DNA of 14,975 nucleotides, taken from the NCBI GenBank assembly GCA_023246535.1, contig JAHFIF010000021.1, positions 1 through 14,975 of the forward strand, in the 5' to 3' direction. The stretch is from a bacterium. Lineage in GTDB: Bacteria > Patescibacteriota > Patescibacteriia > CAIQCM01. This document shows positions 6,555 to 12,671 of this stretch, piece after piece. The position numbers were made by a program, and so were the translations under genes. Positions within the stretch are counted from its first letter, which is position 1; each line of letters opens with the position of its first letter. A model generated the notes under the pieces. That model saw nothing but the letters and a program-made list of their open reading frames with translations, was not told the origin of the DNA and did not search any database.

Positions 6555-7253
6555 TTAGTTGTGGTAGATGGTTAATTTGGCCGACATGCCGTTCTTCAGT
6601 TCGGGATAAGCGCTCACGTCGTAGCGCACTTTGATGTTGAACTCGTTCTCCTGGCGCTTGTCGGAAATGCTGAAAACAACGTCGGAAGAACGCGAGGTCG
6701 AACTGACCTCGTCGACGATGCCGCTGAACTTGCGGCCGCCGAAAGCGTCAACCGTAAAAGTGGCCGCGTCGCCGACGCTGACCTTGTTCAAGCCTTTGTC
6801 CTCGGCCAAACGGCCGACGACGCGCAGATCCGACGGATCGATCATCGAGACGATGGTTTCACCCGGCGCGATCGACTTGCCGATGTCGGCGCGCGCCATG
6901 ATCACCAGCCCGGCGATCTTGGCTTTGACAAGTTCGTTGCCCGCGAGCGCGACCACGGTGTTGGCGTCGATCAGGTCGCCTTCATGCACATAAACGGCGT
7001 TCAGCTTGCCGCCGACGGCGGGCGCCAAATTGATGGCGCTGGCCGTGATCTGCGAATTCTCGATCTTGACCTCATGGCTCGCGGTGACAAAGTACCAAAC
7101 GCCGCCGGCGACCGCCACGATCAGGATCAGGGCGATCGTGATGAGCGCGCGGACGTCGTTCAACAGCTTGGCGATGAGTTTTTCCTCTTTTTTCACTTCC
7201 GCGACCAATTCCTTTTCTTCTTTGATCAGTTCTTTCTCGTTTTGCGCATTCAT
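6555..7253 (-). CDS. Short HlyD/EmrA-type membrane-fusion protein without a coiled-coil hairpin
   Basis: The 232-residue protein starts with a charged cytoplasmic segment rich in Lys and Glu (residues 1-33, probably helical), then a single membrane anchor (about 36-57). The extracytoplasmic part contains the two halves of a lipoyl/barrel-sandwich domain: ITASAINLAPAVGGKLNAVYVHEGD is split around residue 80, and AKIAGLVIMARADIGKSIAPGE lies at 111-132. A beta-barrel domain follows (VVGRLAEDKGLNKVSVGD, TVDAFGGRKFSG). The halves are joined directly, so the long helical hairpin that normally reaches an outer-membrane channel is absent. TVDAFGGRKF is similar to TLDTFGGEKF in the upstream adaptor, suggesting the two are paralogues. 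The start lies 12 nt after the previous stop, with no Shine-Dalgarno. It probably partners the MFS pump. Confidence 0.85.
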   Translation of the reverse strand: MNAQNEKELIKEEKELVAEVKKEEKLIAKLLNDVRALITIALILIVAVAGGVWYFVTASHEVKIENSQITASAINLAPAVGGKLNAVYVHEGDLIDANTVVALAGNELVKAKIAGLVIMARADIGKSIAPGETIVSMIDPSDLRVVGRLAEDKGLNKVSVGDAATFTVDAFGGRKFSGIVDEVSSTSRSSDVVFSISDKRQENEFNIKVRYDVSAYPELKNGMSAKLTIYHN

Positions 7254-7265
7254 AATTGCAGGAGA

Positions 7266-8921
7266 TTAGTTATTGCCGAAGGTGACGACCTTGTCCCCTT
7301 CTTTAAGACCGGAAACGATCTCGACCAAGCCATTGGCGCCTTCGATCCCGACCGTGACCGGGGTTTCCGCCGTGCCGCCGTCGCCGTTCAACACGAGAAC
7401 GAATTTATTGGCGCCGCGGGTGATGATCGCGCTTTTGGGAACGGCGAGCGCGCCTTGGCGTTCGCCCGTCGCCAGCAAGACGTTGGCCGTCATCCCGGAT
7501 TTGATGCGCGGATCGTCTTTGACGAATTGCAATTTTATGCCGTACGCCCCGATCCCGTTGGTCACGGTTTGGGCCGGATCGACCGCGGCCACGACGGCGT
7601 CAAATTTTTCGCCGCCGAACGTATCGAGCGTCACCGTGGCGGTTTCGCCGACCGTCACCTTGGCAATATCCGCTTCCGACACCAGCGCGTCGATCTCGTA
7701 TTTGGAATTCGAAACCATGGAAATGGAGGTGGCGCCCGTCGTCCCCATCTCGCCAACGCTGACGTTGACGCGGGAAACCGTTCCGTCGAACGGCGCGAGC
7801 AACGACATTTTCGCCACTTCGTTGCGGGCGGCGTCGGCGGCCGCTTTGGCCGCATCGACGCGCGTCTGCTGGGCGCGGATGTCAATGTCCTCGGCGCCGG
7901 CGACCAGCTTGGCCAACGCCTCTTGTTTTTCATTCAAAGCGCGGCTGGCCGCGGCGGCGGCGTTATTGCCGGCGACGAGCGCCGCTTGGTCGGCCGAAAG
8001 CGCGGCAAAATGGCCGTTGGCCTTGGCGGCATAACCGGACAGGACAGCGCGCGCCTGGCTGGCGGCCGCCGGCACCGGCGCCGGGTTGGAGATCTTTTTT
8101 TGCGTCATGTCGGCTTTATAAAAATCGATCAGGTTGCCGGCATTGTTAACAGCGTCGGAAACGAGCTTGTTGGCGCTGTAAGTTTCGGCCAGCAAGGTTT
8201 CGATTGTTGAACTTTGCGGCGCGGCGCCGGCGGCATTAAAGTCGGCGTACGCTTTATCAACCGCGGCGGCCGCGGCGCGGTAGGCGCTTTCGGTCGAGGC
8301 GCGATATGCATCGCCGTTGGCGTCGGTCTGTTTTATGAAATCGGCGTAGACGTCGATATTGTCCTGTCCGGGATTGAGATCGGTGCCGTGCAGAACGTCA
8401 TGCAATCCGGAAACGATCGCCGGCAAATCGAGATACGTGTCCGAAACGGCGCTCAACGCGTTGTCATACGCCCGGCTCAGATCGACAGCCGTTTTATCTT
8501 TGGCGTCGCTCGCCGCGGAAACGGCGTCTTTGGCCTGAAGCAGGTCGATCGCTTCCGGCGGGCGCTGCATTTTTTCCAGCGCGATCCGGGCCGCAGCCAG
8601 CGCCGCGTCAGCCTGTTCGCTGGCGGCATTGGCGCCGCTCGCGTCCAAAGCGGCAAGCACGGCGCCGCGTTTGACCGCGTCGCCGGCGGATACCGGCACG
8701 CGCACGACGCGACCGGCGCGCTCAAAAGCCAAGTCGACCTCGGCGGCGGCCTTGACCTTGCCGACGACGTTGACCGTCTGCGTCAGCGCGGTCGGCGCGA
8801 CAACGACCGAAGCCGCGGCCGGCGTCCGCTTGGCGCCGAAAACAAAATATCCGGCAACGAAAAGCCCGGCGGCAACCGCGATCGAAACGATGACGAAAAA
8901 GACGTTATTGGATTTTTTCAT
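7266..8921 (-). CDS. Long HlyD/RND-type periplasmic adaptor (membrane-fusion protein)
   Basis: The 551-residue protein has an N-terminal signal anchor (about 7-29), the first lipoyl half with FERAGRVVRVPVSAGDAVKRG (66-86), and a very long Ala-rich helical region (about 95-370). The second lipoyl half is LLAPFDGTVSRVNVSVGEMG (374-393), followed by a beta-barrel (YEIDALVSEADIAKVTVGE, TLDTFGGEKFDA at 431-442), a membrane-proximal region (MTANVLL, LAVPKSAI at 491-499) and a final V-G-I...G-L-V-E-I-V-S-G-L motif typical of MacA/AcrA-like adaptors. The helical region is longer than in common adaptors (often 60-150 residues). It follows marR with a 3-nt gap. It may bridge the pump to another envelope layer or stabilise it outside the membrane; its partner could also be encoded elsewhere. 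Confidence 0.9.
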   Translation of the reverse strand: MKKSNNVFFVIVSIAVAAGLFVAGYFVFGAKRTPAAASVVVAPTALTQTVNVVGKVKAAAEVDLAFERAGRVVRVPVSAGDAVKRGAVLAALDASGANAASEQADAALAAARIALEKMQRPPEAIDLLQAKDAVSAASDAKDKTAVDLSRAYDNALSAVSDTYLDLPAIVSGLHDVLHGTDLNPGQDNIDVYADFIKQTDANGDAYRASTESAYRAAAAAVDKAYADFNAAGAAPQSSTIETLLAETYSANKLVSDAVNNAGNLIDFYKADMTQKKISNPAPVPAAASQARAVLSGYAAKANGHFAALSADQAALVAGNNAAAAASRALNEKQEALAKLVAGAEDIDIRAQQTRVDAAKAAADAARNEVAKMSLLAPFDGTVSRVNVSVGEMGTTGATSISMVSNSKYEIDALVSEADIAKVTVGETATVTLDTFGGEKFDAVVAAVDPAQTVTNGIGAYGIKLQFVKDDPRIKSGMTANVLLATGERQGALAVPKSAIITRGANKFVLVLNGDGGTAETPVTVGIEGANGLVEIVSGLKEGDKVVTFGNN

Positions 8922-8924
8922 AAA

Positions 8925-9350
8925 TTATTTCTTGAGCAAATTCTTAAGGATGACCGTGAGTTTGTCCGCCTCGGCGGTCGAGATGCATGACAGGATCGAA
9001 CTCATCCGTCCGACCAGGGCCTGGCGGTCGCGGGCGACCGACTTCCGCCCCGACGCCGTCAGCTTAACGCTGACCGAACGCCGATCCTTCGGACTCTTAA
9101 CCCGGGCCAGCTCCCCGCTCTTGGTCAAGCGGTTGACCAGCACCGTTGCCGACGGCGCCGTCACGCCCAAAAAACCGGCAACGTCTTTCATCGTCGTCGG
9201 CCCTCTTTCGCCGACAAAACTCATGATCTTGAAGTGCAGCATCGAGACCGAACCGCTGCCGCCGCTCTCGTGCAATTTTTGATGGAGCAGCCGGCCCGCG
9301 TTCATGATGAGCAGCGCGAGTTCCGCCGAGCGATTTTTTGACTTGGTCAT
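8925..9350 (-). CDS. MarR-family transcriptional regulator of the efflux operon
   Basis: The 141-residue protein fits the MarR fold: dimerisation helices at both ends around a winged helix-turn-helix. TTMKDVAGFLGVTAPSATVLVNRL (about 52-75) is the HTH with recognition helix, and SPKDRRSVSVKLTASGR (86-102) is the wing with the conserved DRR (89-91). Such proteins usually repress their own operon and release DNA when a phenolic or drug ligand binds. It is the first gene of the operon marR, long adaptor, short adaptor, MFS pump, and a 25-bp palindrome lies in its leader just downstream of the -10 box, so autorepression is likely. The ATG at 9350 has no clear Shine-Dalgarno. Confidence 0.92.
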   Translation of the reverse strand: MTKSKNRSAELALLIMNAGRLLHQKLHESGGSGSVSMLHFKIMSFVGERGPTTMKDVAGFLGVTAPSATVLVNRLTKSGELARVKSPKDRRSVSVKLTASGRKSVARDRQALVGRMSSILSCISTAEADKLTVILKNLLKK

Positions 9351-9358
9351 AGCGGATA

Positions 9359-9383
9359 ATACTTAGATAGTCTAACTAAGTAT
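9359..9383 (-). promoter_or_regulatory. Predicted MarR operator (25-bp palindrome)
   Basis: The site reads ATACTTAG, T, TAG, A, CTA, T, CTAAGTAT on the minus strand. It is symmetric about a central base except for one position pair. Length and symmetry fit a MarR dimer site. It begins 1 bp downstream of the -10 box, so a bound repressor would block the transcription start of the marR operon. It ends 8 bp before the marR start codon. Confidence 0.8.
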
Positions 9384-9384
9384 C

Positions 9385-9413
9385 ATCATACCAAAAACCG
9401 CCGCGGACGTCAA
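9385..9413 (-). promoter_or_regulatory. Sigma70-type promoter of the marR efflux operon
   Basis: On the minus strand TTGACG (9408-9413) and TATGAT (9385-9390) are separated by exactly 17 bp. The -35 box lies wholly in the loop of the upstream gene's terminator hairpin, and the spacer consists of that hairpin's 3' arm and T tract. Transcription should start near 9378, inside the operator. Confidence 0.8.
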
Positions 9414-9424
9414 GCCGCGGCGGT
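9397..9424 (-). terminator. Intrinsic terminator of the DUF378 gene
   Basis: ACCGCCGCGG and CCGCGGCGGT form a perfect 10-bp GC-rich stem (9397-9406 with 9415-9424) around an 8-nt loop. On the minus strand it is followed by a short T run (five Ts counting the last base of the arm). It lies 15 bp past the stop of the gene ending at 9440. The loop carries the -35 box of the marR promoter. Confidence 0.8.
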
Positions 9425-9439
9425 CGAAAAATTGACCGC

Positions 9440-9655
9440 TTATTTCCTCGCTAATTTACGAAAAATCCAGATCAAATACAGCGCCGACAGTCCAACCAGC
9501 GCATAAACGACGCGCGAAAGCACCCCGTCCATCCCGCCAAAAAGCCAAGCCACGAGGTCGAATCGAAAAAAACCGACCAGGCCCCAATTGAGACCGCCGA
9601 CAATAACGAGCGCCAGCGCGGCTGTGTCCAGCGTCTTAAGCTTCGACATATGCAT
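9440..9655 (-). CDS. DUF378-family small membrane protein
   Basis: The 71-residue protein matches the DUF378 pattern: LDTAALALVIVGGLNWGLVGFF near the N-terminus, with the signature GGLNWGLVGFF, then a second helix, VVYALVGLSALYLIWIF. Two transmembrane helices are predicted, with a short basic tail (RKLARK) probably in the cytoplasm. The family's function is unknown. Two start codons are close (9655 and 9649). A TTTAAT box (9664-9669) ends 8 nt before the first, which would give a leaderless transcript, but no good -35 is seen. It is a single-gene unit with its own terminator. The divergent gap 9656-9744 also contains TCGAT/ATCGA inverted repeats (9670-9684) and no gene. Confidence 0.88.
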   Translation of the reverse strand: MHMSKLKTLDTAALALVIVGGLNWGLVGFFRFDLVAWLFGGMDGVLSRVVYALVGLSALYLIWIFRKLARK

Positions 9656-9736
9656 TTTGGTTAATTAAATCGATAATCAATCGACCTTTCCCGTGCCTAT
9701 ATGATACACCCATTCAGCCGAAAGCGGTCAAGATGA

Positions 9737-9742
9737 TATAAT
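9737..9742 (+). promoter_or_regulatory. -10 box of the MFS transporter gene; favours the second ATG
   Basis: A perfect TATAAT lies 2 nt before the ATG at 9745 and 8 nt before the ATG at 9751. Transcription normally begins about 6-8 nt after this box, so the first ATG would fall upstream of the transcript start. The usable leaderless start is probably 9751 (MPETRPK). The only -35 candidate, TTCAGC (9713-9718), is weak. Confidence 0.6.
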
Positions 9743-9744
9743 TC

Positions 9745-10944
9745 ATGACTATGCCGGAAACCCGCCCCAAGATCCCCAGAAACATTCTTGTTGTCGCCTT
9801 CGTGGCGCTGGCTTCCGGTTTCGGCCAGGACATGATCACGCCGGTGCTGCCGGCCTACTTGGCGCTCCTCGGCGTAAGCGGCGCCGGCATCGGACTGATC
9901 GACGGCCTGCTCCAGGGTTCGACCAGCATCTTGCGTTTCATTTCCGGATACTTAAGCGACCGCTTTAAGAACCGCAAGAGCTTTGTTCTGGCCGGCTACG
10001 CTCTCTCGTCAATCTCCCGTCCCCTGCTTTCCGTTGCCGGAAGCTTTTTCCCGGTCGCCGCATTGCGCCTCGTTGACGGCATCGGGAAAGGCGGCAAAGA
10101 CGCGCCGCGCGATGCGCTGGTCGCCGACTCGGCCGTTTTAGGCACCAGCGGCCGCGCCTTCGGCTTTCAGCGCATGATCGACACCGCCGGCTCGGTCTTC
10201 GGTCCGCTGGCCGCGGCGGCCATTCTTTTCGCGCTAACCCCGTCGCTCCATGCTTACCGAACCGTCTTTTTGTTGACCGCCATCCCCGGCGCGGTGGCGC
10301 TCGGCCTCATCGCTTTCGGGGTGCGCGAACCCCGTTCCGTAACAACCAAGAACCAAGAACCAATTTCCAAGCCGGGACTGTCTTGGAAATTCTGGGTCTT
10401 CACGATCGGGATGACGGTGGCCATGCTGACCAAAGTCAACGACTCGCTCTTCCTCCTGCGTTCGCACAACGTCGGCATTCCCACCGCCTGGACGCCGGTG
10501 CTCTTCGCCGGCTTCACCTTGATCTACGCGCTCGTCTCCTACCCGATCGGCATCTGGAGCGACAAGCTCGGCAAGCTGCCGTTCATCGCGACGGGCTGGC
10601 TCGTGCTATCCGCCGTTGAATACGGCTTTAGCCGCGACCCGTCGCTCAACGCCGCGCTCGTCCTTTTCGCCTGTTACGGACTCTTCTACGCTTTAACTGA
10701 AGGCTCGGGCCGCGCCTTTATTTCCGACCTGGTGCAACCCGGTTCGCGCGGCACGGCCTTTGGGATTTTTTATACCTTGACCGGCGCCGCGGTCATTGCC
10801 GGCGGCTACGGCCTCGGAAAAATTTGGGACCAAGTCGCGCCGGAGGCCGCCTTTGCCGTGGCCGCCGCCGGCTCGCTCGTCGGTTTCATTCTTTTTGCCG
10901 CGCTCGCTTTTAAAAAGCGAACCGGGCCGGCGGAAGCCAAATAG
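9745..10944 (+). CDS. 12-helix MFS transporter carrying an in-frame repeat element in its central loop
   Basis: The protein has 399 residues from the first ATG, 397 from the more likely start at 9751. The N-half has FGQDMITPVLPAYL in helix 1, a motif A-like GYLSDRFKNRKSFVLAGY after helix 2, and R-L-V-D-G-I-G-K-G-G-K-D-A-P-R-D-A-L after helix 4. The last is a signature of an MFS subgroup with G-K-G-x(R)-x-A-P-R-D-A. The C-half has YPIGIWSDKLGKLPF and GRAFISDLVQPGSRGTAFGI. This fits a 12-helix exporter of unknown substrate. Residues 200-216 (TKNQEPISK and following), in the loop between helices 6 and 7, are encoded by a repeat also found at 4866-4892. It ends in TAG. The gene is alone, 51 bp before the next. 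Confidence 0.88.
   Translation: MTMPETRPKIPRNILVVAFVALASGFGQDMITPVLPAYLALLGVSGAGIGLIDGLLQGSTSILRFISGYLSDRFKNRKSFVLAGYALSSISRPLLSVAGSFFPVAALRLVDGIGKGGKDAPRDALVADSAVLGTSGRAFGFQRMIDTAGSVFGPLAAAAILFALTPSLHAYRTVFLLTAIPGAVALGLIAFGVREPRSVTTKNQEPISKPGLSWKFWVFTIGMTVAMLTKVNDSLFLLRSHNVGIPTAWTPVLFAGFTLIYALVSYPIGIWSDKLGKLPFIATGWLVLSAVEYGFSRDPSLNAALVLFACYGLFYALTEGSGRAFISDLVQPGSRGTAFGIFYTLTGAAVIAGGYGLGKIWDQVAPEAAFAVAAAGSLVGFILFAALAFKKRTGPAEAK
10344..10391 (+). repeat. In-frame copy of the palindromic repeat inside the MFS gene
   Basis: Bases 10344-10370 are identical over 27 bp to 4866-4892. They are followed by an inverted arm: AATTTCCAAG (10362-10371) pairs perfectly with CTTGGAAATT (10382-10391) around a 10-nt loop. 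The intergenic copy has the same AATTTCCAA/TTGGAAATT arms, but much farther apart. Here the sequence is read through as part of the hydrophilic loop between helices 6 and 7 and does not break the frame. Confidence 0.85.
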
Positions 10945-10951
10945 TTATCCT

Positions 10952-10977
10952 TTGACGCCGCGCGCGGACTTGATAAT
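10952..10977 (+). promoter_or_regulatory. Possible promoter of the dCTP deaminase-like gene
   Basis: TTGACG (10952-10957) is followed by GATAAT (10972-10977) after 14 bp, or by the weaker TAATCT (10974-10979) after 16 bp. Neither spacing is ideal. Unlike the leaderless genes, this would give a leader of about 12 nt or more that carries a Shine-Dalgarno site. Confidence 0.35.
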
Positions 10978-10985
10978 CTCGGCCC

Positions 10986-10993
10986 AGGAGGAG
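10986..10993 (+). promoter_or_regulatory. Strong Shine-Dalgarno site fixing the start at 10996
   Basis: AGGAGGAG ends 2 nt before the ATG at 10996; its AGGAGG core ends 4 nt before. It is the strongest ribosome binding site in the window and contrasts with the leaderless starts of most other first genes. Confidence 0.75.
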
Positions 10994-10995
10994 CC

Positions 10996-11799
10996 ATGAA
11001 AAACCATGCTTTAAGCGCGCGCCGCGCCCCTCGCCCGGCGTACGCCAGCGCCGACGAGATCAAGACCTTTGAACAAAACCCGCCCCCGGGCCGCTCGCTC
11101 TTGAGCCGGCCTGCGATCCTGTATCATTTGGAAAAAGGCAATATTTCGATCACGCCGTTCAGCGCCCAAAACGTCGGCGCCAACAGCGTTGACGTGACGC
11201 TCGGGGAACACCTGTTCCGCGAAGCGCCGCACGCCGTGACCGGCCGCCGCGTCCTGAACCCTTTCGATTACCACGACGTCAAAGAACACTGGGAGCCGGT
11301 GCAGCCGATCAGCGCCCGCGAATACATGAAGAAGCACGGGATCCTGAAAGGCATCGGCAAGAACGACCGCTTCGTCATCATAGAGCCCGGCGTCATGTAT
11401 TTGGCGCACACCCATGAATTCATCGGCGGACGCAACCGCATTTCCACCAACATGCACGCCCGCTCTTCGGTCGGCCGGAACGGAATCGCCGTCTGCAAGT
11501 GCGCCGACCAAGGCGGCGTCGGTTTCTTCAACCGCTGGACGATGGAGATAACCTTCCACCTGAACCGCCCGCTCATCCTGGTCATCGGCATGCGCATCGC
11601 GCAGATCAGTTTCAATCTGGTCGACCCGGTCGGCGACGACAACTACGCCGCCACCGGCGGCAAATACCAATCGAGCAATGACCGCAACGAGGTCATCAAG
11701 TCATGGACGCCGCTCATGATGCTGCCGCGGCTCGACCGCGATCGGGAGACAACGAGCGGATTCCGTTCGTCGAACCAGCCGCTCCTCATCACCGGATGA
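10996..11799 (+). CDS. dCTP deaminase/dUTPase-family protein
   Basis: The 267-residue protein belongs to the trimeric dUTPase-fold family whose members deaminate dCTP or hydrolyse dUTP to supply dUMP for thymidylate synthesis. Residues 37-75 match the deaminase N-terminus (LSRPAILYHLEKG, NSVDVTLGEHLFRE). ARSSVGRNG (155-163) is the phosphate-binding motif. D171, then RWTMEI with E184, correspond to the D-P-G...L-E-L region with its catalytic Glu. GMRIAQISF (198-206) and YAATGGKYQ (217-225) match the family C-terminus. Compared with the common pattern, the D171-E184 loop is about 3 residues longer and the DPG proline is Gln. There are also an N-terminal extension of about 35 residues and a C-terminal tail of about 40. 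Deaminase is more likely than dUTPase, but sequence alone does not decide. Confidence 0.85.
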   Translation: MKNHALSARRAPRPAYASADEIKTFEQNPPPGRSLLSRPAILYHLEKGNISITPFSAQNVGANSVDVTLGEHLFREAPHAVTGRRVLNPFDYHDVKEHWEPVQPISAREYMKKHGILKGIGKNDRFVIIEPGVMYLAHTHEFIGGRNRISTNMHARSSVGRNGIAVCKCADQGGVGFFNRWTMEITFHLNRPLILVIGMRIAQISFNLVDPVGDDNYAATGGKYQSSNDRNEVIKSWTPLMMLPRLDRDRETTSGFRSSNQPLLITG

Positions 11800-11819
11800 A
11801 TACAAGAAACAGCAACCCG

Positions 11820-11848
11820 CACCCGTCAGAATCTCGACGGGTGTTTTT
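11820..11848 (+). terminator. Intrinsic terminator of the dCTP deaminase-like gene
   Basis: CACCCGTC (11820-11827) and GACGGGTG (11836-11843) form an 8-bp perfect stem with an 8-nt loop, followed by five Ts (11844-11848). It lies 20 bp after the stop at 11799. Confidence 0.88.
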
Positions 11849-11856
11849 AATTGCCA

Positions 11857-11883
11857 AAGCCGCCCCGGCGAACAGGGCGGCTT
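11857..11883 (-). terminator. Probable terminator hairpin of the DUF4870-like gene
   Basis: AAGCCGCCC (11857-11865) pairs perfectly with GGGCGGCTT (11875-11883) around a 9-nt loop. On the minus strand it is followed by only three Ts in total, so termination may be partial. It lies 40 bp downstream of the stop at 11924, back to back with the plus-strand terminator. Confidence 0.55.
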
Positions 11884-11923
11884 GGACTTAAAAAATTCTT
11901 TCCGGACGAACCGGCAAAATATT

Positions 11924-12304
11924 TTAGATCTTGAGCCAATTGGCGATCGGGGCGATCACCGGCAGCGGCTGTTTCTTGTCGCTGGCGGCGTTGACGATCC
12001 CGATGATGAACAGCACGAAGGTGCACAAATTAAGCAACGAGACGAACGGCATCCAGCCGACGACCGGCAGGCGGCTGACGACATAGATGGCCACGCAGAC
12101 GATGAACAGCGCAAAACCCTGCTTGGTGTGGTATTTTACGAACTCGTCGTGTTTGGCGTCGCCGGTGATGAGCGGAATTAAGAACAGCACGTAGGCAAGG
12201 CAGGCCATGAGCGTGCGATTCTTGCCGCCGGCAACGGGCGCGCCGGCCGGCTTAGCTTCGACTTTCGGCGCCTCCGGCTGCGGTTGGTGGACTTGTTCGT
12301 CCAT
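11924..12304 (-). CDS. DUF4870-like small membrane protein
   Basis: The 126-residue protein has a Pro/Ala-rich hydrophilic head (1-30), then three likely transmembrane helices (about 31-48, 62-80 and 86-106). Between helices 1 and 2, DEFVKYHTKQGFALFIV (53-69) carries the F-x-x-x-H-x-x-Q-(G/A) pattern typical of DUF4870/Tic20-like small membrane proteins. G-W-M-P-F lies between helices 2 and 3. The short tail ends PVIAPIANWLKI. The family has no settled function. No Shine-Dalgarno and no convincing promoter were found in front of the ATG at 12304. It is 61 bp downstream of the GIY-YIG gene on the same strand and could share its transcript, although a palindrome lies between them. Confidence 0.8.
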   Translation of the reverse strand: MDEQVHQPQPEAPKVEAKPAGAPVAGGKNRTLMACLAYVLFLIPLITGDAKHDEFVKYHTKQGFALFIVCVAIYVVSRLPVVGWMPFVSLLNLCTFVLFIIGIVNAASDKKQPLPVIAPIANWLKI

Positions 12305-12347
12305 ATGTTTGGGTCTTAAAGATTAGCAATGTTTAAATGGTAGCAGG

Positions 12348-12361
12348 GCTGGCGCGCCAGC
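12348..12361. repeat. 14-bp perfect palindrome between the GIY-YIG and DUF4870-like genes
   Basis: GCTGGCGCGCCAGC is perfectly self-complementary and lies 4 bp past the GIY-YIG stop codon. As RNA it could form a hairpin after the GIY-YIG gene, but no T tract follows. It could instead be a protein binding site upstream of the next gene. The gap 12305-12365 shows nothing else clear. Confidence 0.6.
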
Positions 12362-12365
12362 ACAA

Positions 12366-12629
12366 TCATGCCCGCTTGGCCGCGCGCTTGGCGATCAGGG
12401 CCAATTTGGCGCGGCGCGACAGCGCTTTGACCGCCGCTTCACGCCGGCGGGCGGCGCGCGCCGACGATTTCTGCTCGCTCCAAACCAGCTTGACCGGACG
12501 GCGCGACCGCGTGTATTTGGCGCCGGTTCCGGCGTTGTGTTTTTTAAGACGCGCCGCAAGATCGTTGGTGATCCCGGTATACAGGCTGCCGTCATTGCAG
12601 CGGACGATATAGACGAGCCATGGCGACAT
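12366..12629 (-). CDS. GIY-YIG domain protein of the UPF0213/YhbQ type
   Basis: From the ATG at 12629 the product has 87 residues, normal for YhbQ-like single-domain GIY-YIG proteins. Y7-I-V starts strand 1 (YIVRCNDGSLYTGITND, 7-23, with Y17-T-G as the YIG half). R27 and H31-N32 follow in the helix, then GAKYTRSRRPVKLVW (36-50), and E64 in AARRREAAVKAL is the expected metal ligand. The basic C-terminus (KRAAKRA) suits nucleic acid contact. The family is a nuclease fold with DNA repair-related roles reported for relatives. The open frame continues upstream to 12695, but that would overlap the divergent UbiB-like gene. A TATCAT box 8 nt before 12629 supports the shorter form. It ends in TGA. 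Confidence 0.88.
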   Translation of the reverse strand: MSPWLVYIVRCNDGSLYTGITNDLAARLKKHNAGTGAKYTRSRRPVKLVWSEQKSSARAARRREAAVKALSRRAKLALIAKRAAKRA

Positions 12630-12637
12630 AGTAAGAA

Positions 12638-12643
12638 ATGATA
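12638..12643 (-). promoter_or_regulatory. -10 box for the GIY-YIG gene, leaderless start
   Basis: TATCAT on the minus strand ends 8 nt before the ATG at 12629. No convincing -35 was found at 16-18 bp. It overlaps the region that also holds the divergent UbiB promoter. Confidence 0.5.
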
Positions 12644-12652
12644 GCATTTTTA

Positions 12653-12661
12653 TGGTATAAT
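12653..12661 (+). promoter_or_regulatory. Extended -10 promoter of the UbiB-like gene
   Basis: TGGTATAAT combines a perfect TATAAT (12656-12661) with a TGn extension, which can replace a -35 box. The ATG at 12672 lies 10 nt after it, so the leader is absent or only a few nt long. Confidence 0.7.
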
Positions 12662-12671
12662 CATAGGTGCT

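Noticed and set aside
6984..8210. 408-codon open frame on the plus strand
   Set aside because: It is antisense to the two adaptor genes and its product is a low-complexity Asp/Arg/Gly/His sequence typical of antisense translation.
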